Below, piece by piece: positions 28,545-36,269 of a DNA stretch of 64,000 bases. Numbering within the stretch: the first letter of the stretch is position 1; each line of letters opens with the position of its first letter. The stretch covers positions 2,728,001 to 2,792,000 of the forward strand of contig NZ_CP129613.1 in the NCBI RefSeq assembly GCF_030486405.1. Direction: 5' to 3'. A model generated the notes under the pieces. That model worked only from the letters and a program-made list of their open reading frames with translations, was not told the DNA's origin and searched no databases. This DNA is from Mycolicibacterium sp. HK-90 (GTDB lineage Bacteria > Actinomycetota > Actinomycetes > Mycobacteriales > Mycobacteriaceae). The position numbers were made by a program, and so were the translations under genes.

Positions 28545-28563
28545 CCACAAGTCCAGCTTGTGA
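28545..28563. promoter_or_regulatory. Palindromic operator upstream of the TDT transporter
   Basis: CCACAAGTCCAGCTTGTGA contains the inverted repeat CACAAG-N5-CTTGTG and lies 57 bp before the transporter start. It matches 17 of 19 bases of a palindrome upstream of the lysR gene at 30785-30803, which marks it as a probable binding site of that LysR protein. Confidence 0.75.
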
Positions 28564-28619
28564 TGCCACAACATCGTGGCCCCTACCGGTGACCGGGGCG
28601 GCCCACCACCATTGGTGAG

Positions 28620-29756
28620 GTGACCACCTACGCAGCAGCCTATACAGCGGAGAGGCCGTTCCACACCGCCCTGCTGGCGGAACTGGACAGCGCCGGGTCG
28701 GCCTTCCGGCACATCACACCGAACTGGTTCGCCTCCGTGATGGGCACCGGGATCGTCGCGACGGCGGCGGCGACCCTGCCGCTGCGGGCGCCGGGCCTGC
28801 ACGAATTCGCCACCGCGGTATGGATTCTCGCCGGCATCGTGCTGGTGGTGCTGACAGCCGCGTTCGGCACGCATTGGGTCCGGCACCGCGAGCAGGCGAA
28901 AGCCTATGCCGCACACCAGGTGGTGGGCCAGTTCTACGGAGCTCCGGCGATGGCCTTGCTCACCGTCGGAGCGGGTGCGCTGCTGCTGGGCCCGCCGATC
29001 ATCGGTCCATCCGCGGCCCTGGCCGTCGACGTGACGCTGTGGACTGCCGGCACGGTGCTGGGATTGGTTGTGGCTCTGTGGCTTCCGTTCGCGATGATGA
29101 CCCGTGAGGATCACACCGATGTGGAGGCGGTGCCGGCCTGGATGATGCCGGTGGTCTCACCCATGGTCTCGGCGTCCACCGGCGCCCTGCTGATGTCGCA
29201 CCTCGGCCCGGGCCAGGCGGGCCTGACCTTGTTGGTGGCCTGCTACGCGATGTTCGGCCTGAGCCTGCTGGCCGGCCTGATCACCACCACGATGGTGTAC
29301 TCACGCCTGATGCACGGCGGCTTCGGCGAGGTGCGGGCGATCCCGACGGTCTGGATCCTGCTCGGCGTCGTCGGCCAGTCCGTCACGGCGGCCAACCTGT
29401 TGGCGTCCCATGCCGGGTCGGTGCTCATGGATCCCTCCATCGTGTCGGCGCTGCATGCCTTCGGCATCGTCTATGGCCTGGTGATGGGTGGTTTCGGGGC
29501 CTTCGTCTTCTGCCTGGCGACGGCGCTGACGGTGCACGCCGCACGCCAGGGATTGTCGTTCAGCCTGACCTGGTGGAGTTTCACCTTCCCCGTGGGCACC
29601 TGCGTCACGGGTGCGTCCGCGCTCGGCGCGGCCACCGGCGCCGTCGTGATCTCCTGGCTCGCGGTCGCGCTGTACGTTCTGCTGCTCGGCGCGTGGGCGA
29701 CGGTCGCCACCAACACCGTCGGCGGCCTGCGGTCGGGCCGGTTGTTGCGCGGCTGA
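28620..29756 (+). CDS. TDT-family (TehA/Mae1/SSU1) transporter
   Basis: A 378-residue protein with ten hydrophobic helices. ITPNWFASVMGTGIVATAAATLPL at the first helix is the family signature of C4-dicarboxylate/tellurite/sulfite (TDT) transporters. The substrate could be malate, sulfite or another anion and cannot be chosen from sequence. The GTG start follows GGTGAG. It is convergent with lysR; both promoters carry the same palindrome. Confidence 0.85.
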   Translation: MTTYAAAYTAERPFHTALLAELDSAGSAFRHITPNWFASVMGTGIVATAAATLPLRAPGLHEFATAVWILAGIVLVVLTAAFGTHWVRHREQAKAYAAHQVVGQFYGAPAMALLTVGAGALLLGPPIIGPSAALAVDVTLWTAGTVLGLVVALWLPFAMMTREDHTDVEAVPAWMMPVVSPMVSASTGALLMSHLGPGQAGLTLLVACYAMFGLSLLAGLITTTMVYSRLMHGGFGEVRAIPTVWILLGVVGQSVTAANLLASHAGSVLMDPSIVSALHAFGIVYGLVMGGFGAFVFCLATALTVHAARQGLSFSLTWWSFTFPVGTCVTGASALGAATGAVVISWLAVALYVLLLGAWATVATNTVGGLRSGRLLRG

Positions 29757-29821
29757 CGCCTGGGCGGGCGCGCCGAGCGCGACGCAAGCGTCGTAAATCT
29801 GTTGTGGCAATGACGTTTACG

Positions 29822-30763
29822 TCACTCTCGGGGATAGGAACCGATGTGGCTGAGCAGGTCGCGCACCGCCCCGGCCGGCGGGGTGCGTCCGCCCGACCAG
29901 ATGGCGCGCAGTTCGCGACGCAGATCGAGCCCGGCGATCGGCACTTCGCGTAAGCGGCCGAGGGTGAGGTCGTCCTCGACGGCCAGCCTGCTCATCACCG
30001 CCGGCCCGGCACCGGCCAGCACCGCGGCGCGCATCGCGGCGGCCGAGGAGAGTTCGATGGCGGGATCGGCCTGCCGGCTCGCGGGCCCCAGCGTGGCGCG
30101 CAACGCGGCGCTCAGGGCTTCCCTTGTGCCCGAACCGGATTCCCGCGAAACCAGCGCGGTGTCGTTCAGCTGGGCAGGGCTGACCGGTGCGGATCGCCGC
30201 GCCCATTTGTGATCCGGCGGCACCACGGTGACCAGTTCATCGTGGGCGATCACCCGGCTGCGCAGGCCTGTCGGTGCGCCGGGAGATTCGATGAATCCCA
30301 GGTCGGCTGAACCGTCGTGCACGGCGGCGATCACCTGATCACTGTTGGCCGCCGAGAGGATCACCCGTGGCGCGGACACCCCGCGGCGGGCGGCGTCGGC
30401 CTGCAGCGAAACCAACCAGCGGGGCATGAGTTGCTCGGCAATGGTCAGGCTGGCCGCCACGGTGATGCGACTGTGGCTTTCACTGCGCAGCGAAGCCAAC
30501 CCGGCATCCACACGCTGTGCGACGTCGAGCAACTGGTCGGCCCATTCGGCGACCACTGAGCCGGCCGCGGTCAGCCGAGATCCCCGGGGGCCGCGCTGCA
30601 CCAGCCGGACCCCGGTCTGGGCCTCGATCGAGGCCAGTCGCGAGGACACCGCCTGTTGGGTGAGACCGAGCTCACGTCCGGCCGCTCCGAGACTGCCGGT
30701 GCGCGCGATGGCCAGCAGCACCTCGAACGCTGCGAGCTCGGGCATCCGGGCGCTGAGCGGCAT
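29822..30763 (-). CDS. LysR-family transcriptional regulator
   Basis: A 313-residue regulator with N-terminal helix-turn-helix LLAIARTGSLGAAGRELGLTQQAVSSRLASIEAQTGVRLVQR and a LysR substrate-binding domain (GSADLGFIESPGAPTGLRSR; VSRESGSGTREAL). The ESGSGT segment resembles CysB/CbbR-type anion pockets. ATG 30763 is the first methionine before the conserved domain; the open frame beyond is not conserved. Its own promoter palindrome (30785-30803) suggests autoregulation and control of the convergent TDT gene. Confidence 0.88.
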   Translation of the reverse strand: MPLSARMPELAAFEVLLAIARTGSLGAAGRELGLTQQAVSSRLASIEAQTGVRLVQRGPRGSRLTAAGSVVAEWADQLLDVAQRVDAGLASLRSESHSRITVAASLTIAEQLMPRWLVSLQADAARRGVSAPRVILSAANSDQVIAAVHDGSADLGFIESPGAPTGLRSRVIAHDELVTVVPPDHKWARRSAPVSPAQLNDTALVSRESGSGTREALSAALRATLGPASRQADPAIELSSAAAMRAAVLAGAGPAVMSRLAVEDDLTLGRLREVPIAGLDLRRELRAIWSGGRTPPAGAVRDLLSHIGSYPRE

Positions 30764-30784
30764 GCCCAGGATGCTAGGTCGTGG

Positions 30785-30803
30785 CCACAAATCCTGCTTG
30801 TGA
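30785..30803. promoter_or_regulatory. Palindromic operator upstream of lysR
   Basis: CCACAAATCCTGCTTGTGA lies 22 bp upstream of the lysR start and 48 bp upstream of the aromatic leader peptide. Its inverted arms CACAA/TTGTG and its 17/19 identity with the site at 28545-28563 suggest a LysR box serving at least two promoters. Confidence 0.75.
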
Positions 30804-30837
30804 ACGCACCGGTTGTGGCGCTCGCGAGACTGTGGTG

Positions 30838-30843
30838 TACCGT
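30838..30843 (+). promoter_or_regulatory. Candidate -10 box for the aromatic leader transcript
   Basis: TACCGT fits the mycobacterial TANNNT -10 pattern and ends 7 nt before the GTG of the leader peptide at 30851, so the leader could be translated from a leaderless mRNA. Confidence 0.45.
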
Positions 30844-30850
30844 GGCCGAC

Positions 30851-30925
30851 GTGACTATCGGTGTGTGTGCCAGCTATTGGCGCTTTATCAAGGCTCCGGG
30901 CGGAGCCGATAAAGCGCAGCACTAA
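30851..30925 (+). CDS. Aromatic leader peptide (24 aa) for attenuation of the DAHP synthase gene
   Basis: GTG at 30851 opens a 24-codon frame reading VTIGVCASYWRFIKAPGG and ending at TAA 30925. It contains Tyr-Trp-Arg-Phe, one codon for each aromatic amino acid, immediately before and inside a strong hairpin. Ribosome stalling at scarce aromatic tRNAs could thus sense all three end products. C. glutamicum aroF has a comparable leader peptide (AroR). A second GTG in frame is at 30863. This is inference from codon content, structure and position. Confidence 0.75.
   Translation: MTIGVCASYWRFIKAPGGADKAQH
30880..30917 (+). promoter_or_regulatory. Attenuator hairpin overlapping the leader peptide
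   Basis: GCGCTTTATC (30880-30889) pairs with GATAAAGCGC (30908-30917), and GGCTCC (30892-30897) with GGAGCC (30902-30907), giving a 16-bp stem with an AA bulge and GGGC loop. The 5' arm starts at the last base of the Trp codon. GGCTCCGGG (30892-30900) can alternatively pair with CCCGGAGCC at 30937-30945, giving two mutually exclusive folds. Confidence 0.75.
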
Positions 30926-30946
30926 GCACGCATCCACCCGGAGCCC

Positions 30947-30981
30947 AGGCAGTGACCATCGGTCGCTGCCTTTCGTCGTTA
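30947..30981 (+). terminator. Terminator-like hairpin before the DAHP synthase gene
   Basis: AGGCAG-T-GACC (30947-30957) pairs with GGTC-G-CTGCCT (30961-30971) around an ATC loop and is followed by TTCGTCGTT. It is a weakly U-rich intrinsic terminator candidate located 59 bp before the gene start, where an attenuator terminator is expected. Confidence 0.5.
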
Positions 30982-31030
30982 CAGGGCGCCGGACGTTCAC
31001 CAGGTGCCCATACCAGGAAGGCACCCGAAC

Positions 31031-32083
31031 ATGAACGTGGCGCAGATCGCCAACGTCCCAGCCACATCGAACCGGCGCGTCCGTAGTTTCAGCGCGATTC
31101 CCAGCCCGCACGACGTGCTCACCGAGTTCCCGCTGGGGGAGCGTCGTGCCGAGCGGGTGGCGCGCGATCGCGACGAGATCGCCGACATTCTGGCGGGTCG
31201 TGACGACCGGCTGCTGGTGGTCGTCGGCCCGTGTTCGGTGCACGATCCCGCCGCCGCCCTCGAGTACGCCGGTCGGCTGGTCAAGGTGGCCGACGAGCTC
31301 AAAGACCAGCTCAAGATCGTGATGCGGGTGTACTTCGAGAAGCCGCGCACCACCATCGGCTGGAAGGGCCTGATCAACGACCCGGGCATGGACGGCACCT
31401 TCGACGTCGCCCGCGGCTTGCGGACCGCCCGTCAACTGCTCCTCGACATCATCGACATCGGCCTGCCGGTCGGGTGCGAGTTCCTAGAACCGACCAGCCC
31501 GCAGTACATCGCCGACGCCGTGGCCTGGGGCGCGATCGGCGCCCGGACCACCGAATCGCAGGTGCATCGTCAACTGGCGTCGGGGCTTTCCATGCCGGTC
31601 GGGTTCAAGAACGGCACCGACGGCAATGTCCAGGTCGCGGTCGACGGGGTGAAAGCCGCTGCCGCCGAGCATGTCTTCTTCGGCATGGACGATCTCGGCC
31701 GTGGTGCGGTGGTCAGCACCGCGGGCAACGAGGACTGCCATGCGATCCTGCGCGGTGGTACCGACGGACCGAACTACGGTGCCGAGGCCGTCACCGACGC
31801 CGCCGCCAAGCTGAGCGGCGCCGGCCTGCCCGGCCGAGTCGTGATCGATTGCAGCCACGCCAATTCCGGTAAGGACCACGTGCGCCAGGCATCGGTGGCC
31901 GCCGAGGTGGCCCAGCTGGTTCGCGACGGCCTGCCGATCAGCGGCGTGATGCTCGAGAGCTTCCTGGTGGCGGGCGCCCAGTCGCCCGAGGCCCGGCCGC
32001 TCACCTACGGTCAGTCGGTCACCGACAAGTGCATGGATTGGGAGGCAACCGATCTGGTGCTGCGAGAGCTCGCTCGCCGGTAG
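31031..32083 (+). CDS. Class I 3-deoxy-7-phosphoheptulonate (DAHP) synthase
   Basis: A 350-residue AroF/G/H-type enzyme with VVVGPCSVHDP, KPRTTIGWKGLINDP, GARTTESQVHRQLASGLS, VGFKNGTDG and VIDCSHANSGKDH, all characteristic of class I DAHP synthases that join phosphoenolpyruvate and erythrose 4-phosphate at the head of the shikimate pathway. Mycobacteria normally rely on a class II enzyme, so this is probably a second isozyme. ATG 31031 is preferred over GTG 31004 because AAGGAAGG precedes it. The leader-peptide attenuator upstream is the likely control. Confidence 0.93.
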   Translation: MNVAQIANVPATSNRRVRSFSAIPSPHDVLTEFPLGERRAERVARDRDEIADILAGRDDRLLVVVGPCSVHDPAAALEYAGRLVKVADELKDQLKIVMRVYFEKPRTTIGWKGLINDPGMDGTFDVARGLRTARQLLLDIIDIGLPVGCEFLEPTSPQYIADAVAWGAIGARTTESQVHRQLASGLSMPVGFKNGTDGNVQVAVDGVKAAAAEHVFFGMDDLGRGAVVSTAGNEDCHAILRGGTDGPNYGAEAVTDAAAKLSGAGLPGRVVIDCSHANSGKDHVRQASVAAEVAQLVRDGLPISGVMLESFLVAGAQSPEARPLTYGQSVTDKCMDWEATDLVLRELARR

Positions 32084-32085
32084 GG

Positions 32086-32898
32086 CTAGGTCCCGCTCGG
32101 CTTGCGGTAGCGGCCGCTGGGATCACGGTCGAACATGGGTGGGCCGGCGGGGTCGAGCTCGATGAACACGTCGTCGCCCGGGTCGTCGGGCGCACTGAAG
32201 ACGACGACGCGAGATCCCGCCAGTGGAACCCGGGCGTGATGGGCGACCATGTTCGCCGTCACCACCCGGTGACCGTGCGGGCTGTCGAACTCGACGGTGA
32301 CGGTGAACTCGGGATCGTCGTCGGTCCAGCGCTTCAGGAACTCCACCTTGCGCACGACGCCGGTCGAACGCACGCCATTCCGCCGCAGGGCCGCCAACCA
32401 GGCCTGGCGCCGCCGGGCGTACCGCACACCCCGCCAGGCCGAGACGGTGGCCAGTGCCACACCGGCCGAGCACACCACGCTGACCAGGGCCACCACGCCG
32501 CCGGCGAAATCCCTGAACCACACTGCGGCGCCGAGCAATCCGACCGCGACGCCGGCCAGTACGGGTATCACGGCCACCCGGTTACCGGTACTGCGCTGAC
32601 CGAAGGTGTCGCGGGCTTCGTCGGCGACGATGGTCGCGAGGATGGCGGGCAGGAACGAACCCACGATGGCGGCCACACCCACCCATGGCGATGGGTTGTC
32701 GGTCTGCATGCTGTGAAACCAGTACGCCCCGCCGAAGGCGACGGGCACCCACAGGGTGAAGGTGACCACGGCGAAGAACCGCAGCGTCTCCGATGGCCGT
32801 GATACCGGCACGGTGATGCGACCGTGCTTCTCGACCGTGGAGAAGTGCGGGAGCGTGCTTTCCCAGCTGCCGGGCTGCTGTGCGGTATCGCCGGCCAT
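32086..32898 (-). CDS. DUF3592-like membrane protein
   Basis: A 270-residue protein with four hydrophobic helices (about 40-60, 72-90, 108-128 and 132-152) and a soluble C-terminal part with VRSTGVVRKVEFLKRW...PEFTVTVEFDSPHGHRVV and GSRVVVFSAPDDPGDDVFIELDP. That arrangement resembles DUF3592 proteins, whose function is unknown. It converges on the DAHP synthase gene, 2 bp away. Confidence 0.65.
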   Translation of the reverse strand: MAGDTAQQPGSWESTLPHFSTVEKHGRITVPVSRPSETLRFFAVVTFTLWVPVAFGGAYWFHSMQTDNPSPWVGVAAIVGSFLPAILATIVADEARDTFGQRSTGNRVAVIPVLAGVAVGLLGAAVWFRDFAGGVVALVSVVCSAGVALATVSAWRGVRYARRRQAWLAALRRNGVRSTGVVRKVEFLKRWTDDDPEFTVTVEFDSPHGHRVVTANMVAHHARVPLAGSRVVVFSAPDDPGDDVFIELDPAGPPMFDRDPSGRYRKPSGT

Positions 32899-33017
32899 AC
32901 GGTGCTCCCTTTTCTCTCGGGACCACCAGTATTACGGGGAGACGCCGGGCATCGGATGCCGCGGACGGGGGATCGTCCCGGTTCTCACCAATTGCTCACA
33001 GCCTCAACACAGATCGA

Positions 33018-34613
33018 TCAGGCGCTGGCGTTGTCGTCCGCGCTGGGCAGGTCGTCCGCGTCGGGCTGCCAGCTGCCCGGCATCATCGGCAGCGTGGTGC
33101 CGTTGCCGAACGTGTCGTCGGCCATCGTGGTCAGCCCGGCCGGGGTGGCAATCGTGGACTTCGTTGCGGTACCGGTGAATCCGAGGTCCCCCGCACCGCT
33201 GCTCGAGGCGGTGGTGGTCGGCTGCTCGGGTGGCGGCGCGGTCGCGTCGCCGTCGGCCGTCATGAACTCGTAGCGGTAGCCGCGGTCTTTGGCCGTCCCG
33301 CCGCGTCGCTTGCGGGCCTGGGCACGTCGCCGGTTGATGGCCGACGCGGCTGCGGCGGCCGCCGCGGACGCCCCGACCGAGTCCGAGGCCTGGGCTGTGG
33401 CGCTGTAACGCATGGTCGGCCCGAAACCGAATCCTGGACCCTCGCCGGAGACCGCGTAGATGCTGGTTTCGGCGCCGGTGGCCATCGGGGTGGGCGCCGG
33501 CGCCGCCGGGGCGGCCGGTGCGGAGGTCGGGGCCGGCGCGGCCGGGGCGGCCGCGGGGGCCGAAGGTGCCGAGGGGCTCGGCATCGCGGCGACCCCGGGT
33601 TGCTCGGCGGGTGGGGCGATCTCCTCGGCCGGCGCGTCGATCGGGATGTCGTAGGCCTGTGCCAGCCCGACGATCCCGAGCAGCCCGAGCATGGCCGGAG
33701 ACACCGCGGCGGTCACCGCAGCGTACAGCGGGGTTCCGAGGATGGCGAAGACGGCTCCGTACGCGCCGAGGAAGAACACGTTGATGTAGGTGGTGAACAG
33801 CAGCGACGGGTCGGCGATGATCTCGGCCAGGACCTGCGGGATCCGCCAGGGCTCGAGGATGAATTCCCTGAGCTGGTCGTACATCCCATAGAAGTGCTCA
33901 GATTGTCCGGCCAGCCAGTTCCCGATCGGGTCGTTCGCCTCGACCCACTCGACGAACTCCTTGTACGAACTGATCAAGTCGCTCAAGCTGAGGGACGAGC
34001 TGGATTCCGTGGCACGGGCCTGGGCCGCGGACTGCATCATGGTGGCCGTCGCCGCACCACTCTCACCTACACCCGGGGCCAGCAACACCGGTGCCGGGGC
34101 GGAGGGCGGCGCGGTCGCCACGGCCACTTCCGTGGCGGCTTGATATGCGGTCATGGTGGTGGCCGCCTGGACCCACATCCGGACGTAGTCGGCCTCGTTG
34201 ACCGCTATCGGAATGGTGTTGATCCCGAAGAAATTGGTGGCGACCAGCACGCCCAGGGTGGCCCGGTTGCCAGCGAGTTCGGCCAACGTCGGCATGGCCG
34301 CGAGCGCGGCGGTGTAGGACGCGGCTGCCGTCTCCAACTGGGCAGCCACCCCGGCGCTGCTGGCACTGGTCTGGCTCAGCCAGGCCAGGTACGGACCATG
34401 CGCCGCCGTGTAGCGCTCGGCACTCGGGCCTTCCCAGGCTCCGGCCCGTACGGTGCCCATCAGGGTCGTCAATTCGGCTGCCGCCGAGGAGTATTCGGTG
34501 CTGAGCGAGGACCAGGCGCCGGCCGCGGCCAACAGCGGCCCGGCGCCGGGGCCACTGCTGAGCAGGGCCGAATGGATCTCGGGAGGCACGGCCATCCACA
34601 CCGGGGCGGTCAT
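33018..34613 (-). CDS. PPE-family protein
   Basis: A 531-residue PPE protein: [29 protein letters not shown] at the N-terminus (Pro10-Pro11-Glu12), [22 protein letters not shown] in the helical hairpin, and a C-terminal alanine/proline-rich region with repeated [19 protein letters not shown] proteins are exported by type VII systems and many act in nutrient uptake at the outer membrane. No PE partner is adjacent. It lies downstream of a haem oxygenase and behind an IdeR-like box, which points to haem or iron acquisition. Confidence 0.93.
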   Translation of the reverse strand: MTAPVWMAVPPEIHSALLSSGPGAGPLLAAAGAWSSLSTEYSSAAAELTTLMGTVRAGAWEGPSAERYTAAHGPYLAWLSQTSASSAGVAAQLETAAASYTAALAAMPTLAELAGNRATLGVLVATNFFGINTIPIAVNEADYVRMWVQAATTMTAYQAATEVAVATAPPSAPAPVLLAPGVGESGAATATMMQSAAQARATESSSSLSLSDLISSYKEFVEWVEANDPIGNWLAGQSEHFYGMYDQLREFILEPWRIPQVLAEIIADPSLLFTTYINVFFLGAYGAVFAILGTPLYAAVTAAVSPAMLGLLGIVGLAQAYDIPIDAPAEEIAPPAEQPGVAAMPSPSAPSAPAAAPAAPAPTSAPAAPAAPAPTPMATGAETSIYAVSGEGPGFGFGPTMRYSATAQASDSVGASAAAAAAASAINRRRAQARKRRGGTAKDRGYRYEFMTADGDATAPPPEQPTTTASSSGAGDLGFTGTATKSTIATPAGLTTMADDTFGNGTTLPMMPGSWQPDADDLPSADDNASA

Positions 34614-34755
34614 CGTGGATCACCCCCGCGGGGCGTGGTGACATCGTTTGCAGTTGTGGAGATGGGGGTGCAGATGGTCATCGCGTTGTCCGGGATGCAG
34701 GCGTGCAGGTGGCCCGGGGTCTCCTCTCGATTTCTTTGCTCCCCCAGCGGCTAAC

Positions 34756-34774
34756 TATGGTTAGCGTAAGCTAA
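34756..34774 (-). promoter_or_regulatory. IdeR-like iron box upstream of the PPE gene
   Basis: On the reverse strand TTAGCTTACGCTAACCATA matches the mycobacterial IdeR consensus TTAGGTTAGGCTAACCTAA at 15 of 19 positions. It is 143 bp upstream of the PPE start, in the 222-bp gap below the haem oxygenase gene. Overlapping palindromes GCTAAC-N4-GTTAGC (34750-34765) and GTTAGC-N4-GCTAAC (34760-34775) surround it. Confidence 0.7.
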
Positions 34775-34835
34775 CTTCCGCCGATTTGGGGTATGAACTT
34801 CCTATGTATTGGCAGGTCGTCGATTCAGGTCTGGG

Positions 34836-35489
34836 TCAGCGGCGGTATGCGGGCAGATTTGCGGTGAGCTCGTCGAACAACGCCTGGTTCAACGCGAAGG
34901 CCACCTTCACCTCGTCCACCACGCGCGCGGCGTCGTCGAGGTCGAGGTCGAGGGCATCGAGCCGGGCGCGATAGCCGTCCTTGTACGGCTTTGCGCGCAT
35001 GGGGAATTCGTAGAACGACAAGCCGGCGCCGCCCAAGGCGAAGGCTCGGTCGAGTATCCGGCCGATGGCCTGACCGCCCGAGAGATCACCGAGGTAGCGG
35101 GTGTAGTGATGGGCCACCAGGGCGCCGCCCCAGTCCGCGTCGGCGATCCGGGTGCAGTACGCGCGGGCGGCGGGGGAGTCGACCTCGCGCGCCGAGCCGG
35201 GCGCCCAGTGGTCGAGGTCGGCAGCGATCGTGGCCGACCGCTCCAGCGCCGGGTCGTAGAACGCCGCGACGACGGGGTCGTGGCGGCGGGCCCGGACGGT
35301 GTCCTCCAAGGTGCGGTAGACCGCGCGCAACCGCAGCAGATAGTCGACGTAGCCCTGCTCGTTGACCCGTCCGTTCAGCAGTTCCGACATGAACGACGAG
35401 TGCTCGGCGGCGTCATGTTCGCTTCGCGAGTCCTCGCGCATGGCGACGGACAGCGATCGGACGGCCTCAGGGACAACGGCGCTCGGCAT
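34836..35489 (-). CDS. Canonical haem oxygenase (HmuO/HO-1 type)
   Basis: A 217-residue haem oxygenase with the proximal-histidine region SRSEHDAAEHSSFMSELLNG and the distal-helix motif YTRYLGDLSGGQAIGRIL. It cleaves haem to biliverdin, CO and iron in the cytoplasm. This is the canonical fold, distinct from the MhuD-type enzyme usually discussed in mycobacteria. It lies 92 bp downstream of a tetR gene on the same strand and upstream of the PPE gene. Confidence 0.9.
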   Translation of the reverse strand: MPSAVVPEAVRSLSVAMREDSRSEHDAAEHSSFMSELLNGRVNEQGYVDYLLRLRAVYRTLEDTVRARRHDPVVAAFYDPALERSATIAADLDHWAPGSAREVDSPAARAYCTRIADADWGGALVAHHYTRYLGDLSGGQAIGRILDRAFALGGAGLSFYEFPMRAKPYKDGYRARLDALDLDLDDAARVVDEVKVAFALNQALFDELTANLPAYRR

Positions 35490-35513
35490 ACTCTGGCTCC
35501 AGATGGTTTTAAC

Positions 35514-35546
35514 GACAGGTTGTCAACATCATGCCGACAATCTGTC
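35514..35546. promoter_or_regulatory. Paired TetR-type operators before the haem oxygenase gene
   Basis: GACAGGTTGTC (35514-35524) and GACAATCTGTC (35536-35546) are both GACA-N3-TGTC palindromes with centres 22 bp apart, two helical turns. They sit 25-57 bp upstream of the haem oxygenase start. The adjacent TetR protein is the obvious candidate ligand. Confidence 0.65.
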
Positions 35547-35581
35547 AGAAAACCTAGCACCGGGTCTGGCGGCGTGGGGTC

Positions 35582-36148
35582 TTACCTTTCGGCCGCCAGC
35601 GCACGCAGCACAAATCGTTCGATGGCCGCGACCGCAAGATGGCGCGGCGCCAGGCACGCATGGATCAACGACATGGTGGCGGCCTCGTCGTCGACGACGA
35701 ACTTCCCGTCGGCCACACCCTGCGCGAGGATCTCGCGCAGCACGTTCTCGACGGCCACCACGTGATCGCGGATGGCCAGCATGGTCTCGTTCGACAGGGC
35801 GCCATAGAGCTGCATGCCCATGCCCATGTGGAATTCCTGCCCGGCTTCGAGCTGGTGCCGGATGTAAACCCGAAGTCGCCCAACGGGATCGTCCACCTCC
35901 GACAGGGCCGCCCGCAGCCCGTCGAGGTAGCGGCTCGTCTCATGGGATGCGAAGGCGATCACCACCGACTCTTTGTCCGGGAAGTGGTGATAGATCGCGG
36001 TCCGGCCGATTCCGGCCTCGGCCGCGAGCTTGGCCATCGTGATCGCGTCGAAGCTGTGCTCGGTCATCAGGGCGGCGAAGGCTTCGAAGATGCGCTGCTG
36101 GATCTGCTCGCGGTGTTCTTCGACCGATGAGGCGCTGATCCTGGGCAC
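35582..36148 (-). CDS. TetR-family transcriptional regulator
   Basis: A 188-residue TetR with helix-turn-helix FDAITMAKLAAEAGIGRTAIYHHFPDKESVV (residues 33-63) and a helical ligand domain. It is immediately upstream of and co-directional with the haem oxygenase gene, so it may respond to haem or a related ligand and control that gene through the GACA-N3-TGTC pair. The frame begins with GTG at 36148. Confidence 0.9.
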   Translation of the reverse strand: MPRISASSVEEHREQIQQRIFEAFAALMTEHSFDAITMAKLAAEAGIGRTAIYHHFPDKESVVIAFASHETSRYLDGLRAALSEVDDPVGRLRVYIRHQLEAGQEFHMGMGMQLYGALSNETMLAIRDHVVAVENVLREILAQGVADGKFVVDDEAATMSLIHACLAPRHLAVAAIERFVLRALAAER

Positions 36149-36184
36149 GCTCGAGTCTAACGCCCGCCCTGCCTGCGGATTCTG

Positions 36185-36203
36185 TTAGTGCAGGCTTAGT
36201 TCC
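36185..36203. promoter_or_regulatory. Weak IdeR-like box upstream of tetR
   Basis: TTAGTGCAGGCTTAGTTCC keeps the TTAG half and AGGCT core but matches the IdeR consensus at only 11 of 19 positions. It is 37 bp upstream of the tetR start. It would make tetR and the haem oxygenase iron-responsive if real. Confidence 0.3.
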
Positions 36204-36269
36204 CGGATCGGTTTCGCGCGGTCCTACAGTCGCGATACCCAACTGAAGAACGGTGGTACCTCGTGCGGC

